From: Polyporus tsugae
Lineage: Eukaryota > Basidiomycota > Agaricomycetes > Polyporales > Polyporaceae
Assembly: GCA_024305745.1 (NCBI GenBank)
Contig: JAHRBS010000010.1
Location: forward strand, 2,363,501-2,427,500
Length of the DNA stretch: 64,000 nucleotides
Direction: 5' to 3'
Below, piece by piece: positions 58,021-64,000 of this stretch. The position numbers and the translations under genes are program-made. A model generated the notes under the pieces. That model did no database searches. It saw only the letters and a list, made by a program, of their open reading frames with translations, and was not told the origin of the DNA. Each line of letters opens with the position of its first letter. The stretch's first letter is position 1.

Positions 58021-60187
58021 TTAGCACGAGCGAAGCAGCGCCTGTGCGCGATTGGCGTGGGCCTTGTCGATCAAGAGATTGGCAGTCTTGTACGTCGAGC
58101 TGTATATGTGGTTGATTCCGTTCTCCTCTAGCGTCTTCGAGAAGCGATTCACCAAACCATGCTTCTCTGGGATCGGCCTTAGCAGATGTTTGAAAATTCG
58201 AAGCAGGTTACCCGATTGCTCACCTAGGCCAAACTTGCGCAAGTCGATCTGCAGACACTTGAGCATGCCTTCTGGTTCAGGGAGCTCGCCATCCGCGTCC
58301 TTGTCCTCGACGTCGGCGCCTTCGTCCTCCTCAGCCCAGCGCTCCGGAGACGCGTTGCGCGAGTCTAGTACGTCTAGCTCCTGGCTGCACATGACCATGT
58401 GCCTCTCGCTCGCCGGGAATAGCGTAGCGAGAAGCGACACCGGCGCGGTGAGAGACGACCCTTCGGACGTCCTCGTGAACGAGAAGAATGGCACGAGCGG
58501 CGATGGGGATTCCATGCTTGACGACGTCGACTGGGAACTAGAGCGCGAGCGAAGATGCAGGTCCACCGCCCGAGCCGTACGCGCGGTCTGGAGATGGGGA
58601 AGCAGGGGTCGTGCCTCGCGCTCGCTGTAATCCTCATCACTGCTTGTTTCAGCAGGCTCCAACCCGTCGTCTATCACCGTCTTCTGATCCATGTCAAAGA
58701 TGGGGGATTGTGAGCCTGAGCGGTCCAACGGGTCCTTCTTGGGTGAGTCGGGCGAGACGCGCGTCGTGGTATCGCTCCCACTCCCCCTGTCCCCTTCGTT
58801 GAAGGAGATGACGTGAATGTGCTCATTTGGCAAAGCCGATAACATTGGAAAAGGTTCGCGTGGACGCCGTGCTTTCCTCTCTGTGTGACCGAGCAGGCCA
58901 GACTGTCCCAGGATGAGCTCCGGGAACGCCACGAGCTTCACGATTTTGAGGCCCCATGAGTCGGCGTTATCGTCAGAGAGTCCAACACAGGTGATGTCCG
59001 GTGGGAGCACGCGCACGTCGCACGTGGCGGGGGAATGGGAGGTGAAGCGTTCAAATTGGTGTCTATCAAGACACACGCTCGGTTCCGCGCCCGGAGCGTG
59101 TTTCGGATTGGCGTCATCGTCGACGGACACCCGGTGTGTCAGGCCGCGCGAACGGGAGCCAGAGCTACTGGATGTCCCATTGGTGTTGCTCCGGGAACGA
59201 GTGAAGACCATCCCAGCGTCGGCATCCAAGCTCTTGCGCCCTGAACCATTCAGACAGTGGACTTCGAAAGGGTTGACTGACCCCTCGGTAATCCCTACGG
59301 CCGGTGATAACAAAGGGGACATAAAGGCGGAGACTTGCGCGGTCAGGTTTGTAGGGTCCGAGAGATAGAGGTCGAACCCTGCAGAGCCAAGGAGCGAAGT
59401 CACCTCAGCCAAGCGGCTCTCTTTGACCTATGAAAAGGTAAGATGCGTCAGTCCGCGTACAAATTTTTCGACGGCGGTCGCATCAAAGATGTGAAGCATC
59501 GTGTACTTCATACGAATGTCCCAGGAGGGCGAAGTGAATAGGGATAAGAGACAAGCCCAGCGTATTATCGGGAACCCGAGGATTAATTCTACGTACTGGA
59601 TGCGACGAAGGTTCCACATCCATGCCCAGCTCGCTAACAGATAAGAAGTGGCGGACTTACAAAAATGAAGTCGCTCATATAAGACGACTGGTAGAGTATG
59701 GAGATCCCGGCGGCGGCTATGGGCGCGGACAACTCGTGTACTCTAGCGCCGGAAGTGTCTATAGTAGAGTTGAGCCGAGTGTTAGGCGTTGAGGAGACGT
59801 CGAGAGGTACGCACCTAGGCGATCACAATGGGAGTCAATCTGGAGGACCTTCCAGCGTTCCAAAGTGACTTCTACGGGCTCCCAGTCCACCTTCACTCGC
59901 CTGGTAAGTCGGGTTGAGTCGGGGCTGTGGGCGAGGACATCGAGTTCACGCTGTCGAACCCTTCGGGCATCCTTCCTGGCAGCCTTGTGGAATTCTTGGA
60001 GAGTATCGTGCTCGGCAAATAAGCTGACTTCGATTTCATTACAGGTGATATTGAGGAAGACGGGATTTGATTGGAGGATTTGGCGAAGAACGTGCGAAGA
60101 GAATTGGTCGAGGCGAGAACGGGGAAGATGAACGAGAGAGAGGGACACAGGGAGGAGGGAGATTGTAACAGAGTCGGTATCGCTCAT
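58021..60187 (-). CDS. CASTOR/GATS-like ACT-domain protein, 625 aa
   Basis: Three minus-strand exons: 60187-59815, 59758-59661 and 59427-58021. In animals CASTOR1 binds arginine through paired ACT domains and releases inhibition of GATOR2/TORC1. Here the N-terminal ACT-like region holds LSLVHLPRSRLDQF and a WKVLQIDS strand. The second contains ELSAPIAAAGISILYQSSYMSDFIFV, a close fit to the CASTOR segment that ends in a DFILV-type strand. The C-terminal pair resembles it again (WGLKIVKLVAFPEL; ENGINHIYSSTYKTANLLI). A Ser/Asp-rich linker of about 250 residues separates parts of the fold. The 233-nt intron 59428-59660 is long for this window. Arginine binding in fungi is inference. Confidence 0.82.
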
Positions 60188-62660
60188 ACGGATGGGAGGC
60201 GGGAAGGGTGGGTTGGAGAGGGGGCGTAGAGGAGATGGGTGTGCTAGGGAAAGGAGAGGGAGGTGAGGGAGAGGGGAAAGGGGAGGGGTACTTGCCGGGC
60301 TGCAAGCCGAGCAACTTGATCTCAAGCACGAACTAGAAGCGATCCCTCAAGTTTGTCCGGCGTCTCCTTAGCGGTGTTAATTTCCCGCGTGCAATGTCGG
60401 CGCGCCTGCCCTAATTGGGGTTATCCCGACGCCGCCCCATCATCTGCGATAACGCCATTCAAAGTCAGCGACATCCCACTTCCATAATGACTTATCTCTC
60501 TCTGTCCCCCAATGTCCAGCAGCCTCCCACGCGTCTTGCACGCTTTTGCACTTCGGGCACCCATTGGAACGACTTAGGTGGCACGATGCCGCTCTCCAGT
60601 AAAAACAGCATCATGGGACAGACGAGGCATTTGGGTTTAACTTTCCCTGCGGGAGCAGACCGGATAACGCGTTCTGATCTTTCTTACAGATCAACCACCT
60701 CTACCGCCACAAATACTGGCAGTCTCATGTGAGCTCAATCCGAGCTGATCCCTTTTTGGAGCCAAGCCACAGCCGTCAGTCGTCAAGGGGGATCGACTTC
60801 CGAATCACAGATTTGCGTATGTCGGAGACAACATGTCATTGTCTATAGATGGTCCGCGAGGTTGGTGGGTCTAAACCGGCATGACAAACGTCCGTAGAGC
60901 TCACGAATCACTCAACGGCCTTCCCTTTGGAGCTGCTTCTTTGCTTCCCATCATTCGCGCATTCTTTCACAGCATCTGGGCCCCAAACCTGGCCTGCGTC
61001 TCCAGTAAGTATGTGCGCTAACCTTGGGTCACAGGAGCATCCTCGCGCTGACAACGGTGAACGTGCGCGGCCTCCGTCGCTCCAGGCTTGCCGTGATTTG
61101 CGTACCATTTGCAGCATCGCGATGTCTGGCAGCTGCGACAACTTTTCAAGAATGTGAGCGCATGGTTTCCTTCGTTCTCGCTCATGGCGAAGCCGTTCTC
61201 AGGCTGTCGAGGCAATGGTACCTACAATCTGCACGCATGACTAGCGCAGAGGCGAGCTCTCGATAGCCTGCAGTGTAATAACTGGCACCGTCCACACACT
61301 CCGACGCGATAGGCAAGCAGAAAGTTCCTTCCTCGCCTGCCGCGCCGCAGTGTGATTTCTAACAAGGCGCATGTGTTCGCTTCCCAGATCCCTGTGACAT
61401 GCCTTCCTCACGCAAACCGTGAACTAGAAGTAGCAATGTTCGTAGTGCGCAGTGCGTGCGTCCGGAGATCCCATATTCTTTCGGGCCCGAGTCCATATGC
61501 TCCGGCCGTGTAGCACGATTGCAGGGTATGTCTCTATCTACCTTGGGCATCGAAATCTCGTGACGTCGGAGGGATCCAGGGAATCACGTACAAACCTTGA
61601 GACAGACGGAAAGTAGGCGGATAGCCAGCCCTTCTCGAGTCCGTGAAATGGGCTCTGTACGTACATTGGACGGCGTCGAAGCGGATCATCCGCTGCTGTC
61701 CTTAATGAACGACCTATACCCTTGAACCATTCCTTTGGACCGCTCTAGACATACAGCCCTGAAGTCGGTGACCGATGCGCTTGGGAAATCAGCACAAAGT
61801 TACGCCAACCTCTGGGACCAGCCTTCGACGGTCGAATACGAAAGCTCCGCGTCGCTCAGCCCGCCGCTATCCTCAGCACACGAAGCCTGACGCCGCAATA
61901 CATACATTCCGCGACACGCCAACTTACAACCTACTCCGCTCCCGTTTGCTCAAAGGCCCTTTGCGTCTGGCACAGCTGTGGATAGTCGCCGCCTCGGAAG
62001 CGGTAGCTTTTCACACGCGCGTGCACACTCTATCTGCGCCTTCTTGCCGCCGGGTGCCTCCAGGTACCTCAATGATGCAAGCCCGAGCACTGACAGAAAC
62101 TCCACCGAATCAGGTGAGCAGTCGAGCGACCGATCTCGGTATTCGGAGGCGCCATGCGAGCGTGGTGGCGGATCGTGGCGATATCGCCGTCGCGTCGAAC
62201 CTCTCGCTCGCGGGCCACAGCGGGTCTGCTCTCATACCGCATCGGTCCGCCTTTGGTGGACTGCTGCTGCTGCGTCGTCTTGGACGAGGCCCTACCAAGG
62301 ATTAGGCAGGCGCGTACCGCAAGGATTAACGGCTAACTGTCTTCTGGATCAGCCGCGCTTGTCTTCCGATAATCCGGAGTGATGCCGCGAAAGGTTTAGT
62401 GCGAGCCCGCCGAAAGGTCGCGAGATGAGTGATCGTGAGCTTGTTAACTTTCGCGGGAGAAGGTTCTAAAAACATTGGGCGCGCCATCAGAACCATTGTA
62501 ATGCGGCATCTGACCACGGTGTCAATTGCCGTGGATTCGGGGACGGGCTCAAGTGGGAGTATCATTGGGTGAACGACCGGCGCAGTAGTGTTAATTTTGC
62601 GTTTGTACAGTCTGAACACAGCGGCGCGGCATCGCAAGTGCGGATGACAAAAGCGCCCGC
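60188..62660. other. Long intergenic region
   Basis: About 2.5 kb. On the minus strand, bases 60190-60300 form a pyrimidine-rich leader of the CASTOR-like gene (purine-rich on the plus strand). The remainder has only short frames with no recognisable domain, some overlapping on both strands (61775-62400). Nothing further is supported. Confidence 0.45.
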
Positions 62661-64000
62661 TCAAGGTTCCGTCCGTTCCTCCGCCTTCGCCCCAGTCCCC
62701 TCGTCATTTCCCAAGGGGGGTTCCTCGGTACCACGGAAGAAGTTCATCCAGACCCACGACATCCCCCTACCCTCCATATCGTACCAGTAATTTACAGCCA
62801 CCGTGAAACCTTCCTGCCGCACGTAGTGCCACCAGCCAGCGGGCAGATATAAGGTTTCACCCGCCTTCACAGTCACATGGATAGGATGCGCCTCGGGAGG
62901 AAGTGCTCCGGGAGCTGTGGGGTCGGCAACAGAGGACCAACGGACGAGGGGTGTTGACGAAGGAGATGGGACAACCTCAAGCTCTCGCGAAGACGTTGAA
63001 CGGGAATATGTTGCATGAGGATATTGACGCTCTGCGTCGCATTAACACCGTCTCCGTCGTAGTGGGCAACGCTATGATGGGGAGCACGAACCTTTCAAAC
63101 ACCAGCCCTCGGTCGGCGGTAGCAGGGTGAAGTGCTTCGCTCCACGGACAACGGTGTAAACGTTCTCGTACGGATCTATTCGATTGAGGAATGAGACAAG
63201 AATAAGCTGAAGACGAATGACCGTCGGCATACCGCTGTGTATGCTGGTCACGCTCCTCTCGTCGCCTATCCAGAGGTTGACCGCATCGGGCGTCCTGTCT
63301 AAACATAGCGACTATTATTGCGAAGGTCAATTGTTCCGACGACGTAATTCGAACACACCTAGGGCTTCGCTGCACCACGGGATCTCGCCCGGTACGTAGT
63401 CTCGTAGAGGTTCGAATTCGGAGGGATCGTCTTCTCCGGTCATGTTAAAGTACCGGGACGTGAAGAGGTTGCCATTTTGCGACTGCAAATAATGCACGTC
63501 TCTCGGGTGTTCGCGGCAGGGGTCTCCTTCTATAAACGATTCACGGAAGGGTCAGTGGACGTCGATAGAGAATACGGTTGGGACGAGTGGCAGAGATACG
63601 GATCGCACCTAACCTGAAGATAGTGTCTCAAGGAAAGACGGCATGTTCATCTTCTGCGTGTGCGGCTCCGCGAAATACAGCTTCCCATCTGGACCATTCG
63701 TCACAGCATCCGCTCGACTACATTGACAGGCCAGCATTCCCGAGATTCAGTGGGTAGTGGCCAACAACGAATAACAAACACAAACCCGTTTGGTGTAACT
63801 GCTACTGAGATCTCGCAATCACCCATCTTTCCAGAAATCCATTCTTTGCTCCACGCATGTTGGTCACCGTCCTCGGGGATGGCGGACTCTACAGGACGTC
63901 AAAGGTGCAAATTTCCCCGACAGCAAAGAACCCACACCCTTGATGAGCACAGGCCGTGCGATGTGGACTAAACGAGAGAACTCCAAAGGAGTTGGAGCCT
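62661..64000 (-). CDS. JMJD7-like JmjC protein, 5' end beyond window (partial)
   Basis: Seven exons are visible on the minus strand: 64000-63938 (open at its 5' side), 63888-63786, 63717-63614, 63529-63359, 63298-63233, 63175-63092 and 63031-62661. The family are Fe(II)/2-oxoglutarate-dependent hydroxylases; JMJD7 modifies lysines of developmentally regulated GTP-binding proteins in animals. The N-terminal part reads [12 protein letters not shown]. The JmjC (cupin) core contains the iron triad: His and Asp in SIHSDPYEN, and the distal His in LPAGWWHYV. Further signatures are [13 protein letters not shown] and [12 protein letters not shown]. The C-terminus ends soon after, as in JMJD7 rather than histone demethylases. 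No start codon lies in the window. Confidence 0.85.

Noticed and set aside
61775..62382. Overlapping plus-strand frames of 134-176 codons
   Set aside because: Mutually exclusive frames, Arg/Ser-rich, with no domain and no conserved motif.

Overview
This window is nuclear DNA from a filamentous basidiomycete, most likely an Agaricomycete. Nearly every gene is split by many short introns of about 50-65 nt with GT..AG ends. Protein families typical of mushroom-forming fungi are present: a DUF6534 membrane protein, Ser/Thr-rich single-pass surface proteins, a KRE6/SKN1-type GH16 enzyme and a JMJD7-like hydroxylase. There are no operons. No rRNA, tRNA, CRISPR array or complete transposon was recognised. 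Exon models were built by hand from splice signals, reading-frame phase and family resemblance; the internal phases of the listed models agree.

Layout. 83-486: 3' end of an unknown gene. 2812-4497: C2H2 zinc-finger factor. 5140-7424: ubiquitin-specific protease. 7751-9569 (-): mitochondrial PP2C phosphatase. 12057-13387 (-) and 13845-15053 (-): intact single-pass surface protein and an apparently decayed relative. 15732-17420: nuclear-type low-complexity protein. 17963-20619 (-) and 20998-21824 (+): haspin kinase and GINS subunit PSF2, divergent. 21984-24986 (-) and 25198-25918 (+): 21-exon YVC1-type channel and Arp2/3 subunit ARPC3, divergent. 26035-27664 (-) and 27926-29303 (+): NOB1 and LEU2, divergent. 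29566-31107: secreted M24 peptidase-like protein. 31259-33707 (-): VPS17-like PX/BAR protein. 33842-35320 (-): GTP cyclohydrolase II. 37870-38679: single-pass membrane protein. 39428-41398: coiled-coil/zinc-finger-like protein. 41745-43372: DUF6534 protein. 43652-45455 (-): FMN-dependent 2-hydroxyacid dehydrogenase. 46047-49240 (-) and 49506-50909 (+): M28 peptidase and PEX14, divergent. 52188-54977 (-): KRE6/SKN1 GH16 protein. 58021-60187 (-): CASTOR-like ACT protein. 62661-64000 (-): JMJD7-like protein, 5' truncated.

Most genes are unrelated housekeeping functions: replication and mitosis, ribosome maturation, leucine and riboflavin synthesis, actin nucleation, endosomal sorting, peroxisome import, cell-wall glucan synthesis and nutrient sensing. 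What organises them is head-to-head pairing with 200-400 bp shared promoters. Four such pairs occur: haspin/PSF2, YVC1/ARPC3, NOB1/LEU2 and M28/PEX14.

No wholly new multi-gene system is evident. The most unusual items are micro-exons of 6, 11, 14 and 17 nt, a GC-AG intron, an in-frame retainable intron in the haspin kinase domain, a His-rich loop in the M28 peptidase, a fungal CASTOR-like arginine-sensor homologue, and a surface-protein gene carrying several inactivating lesions beside an intact relative.
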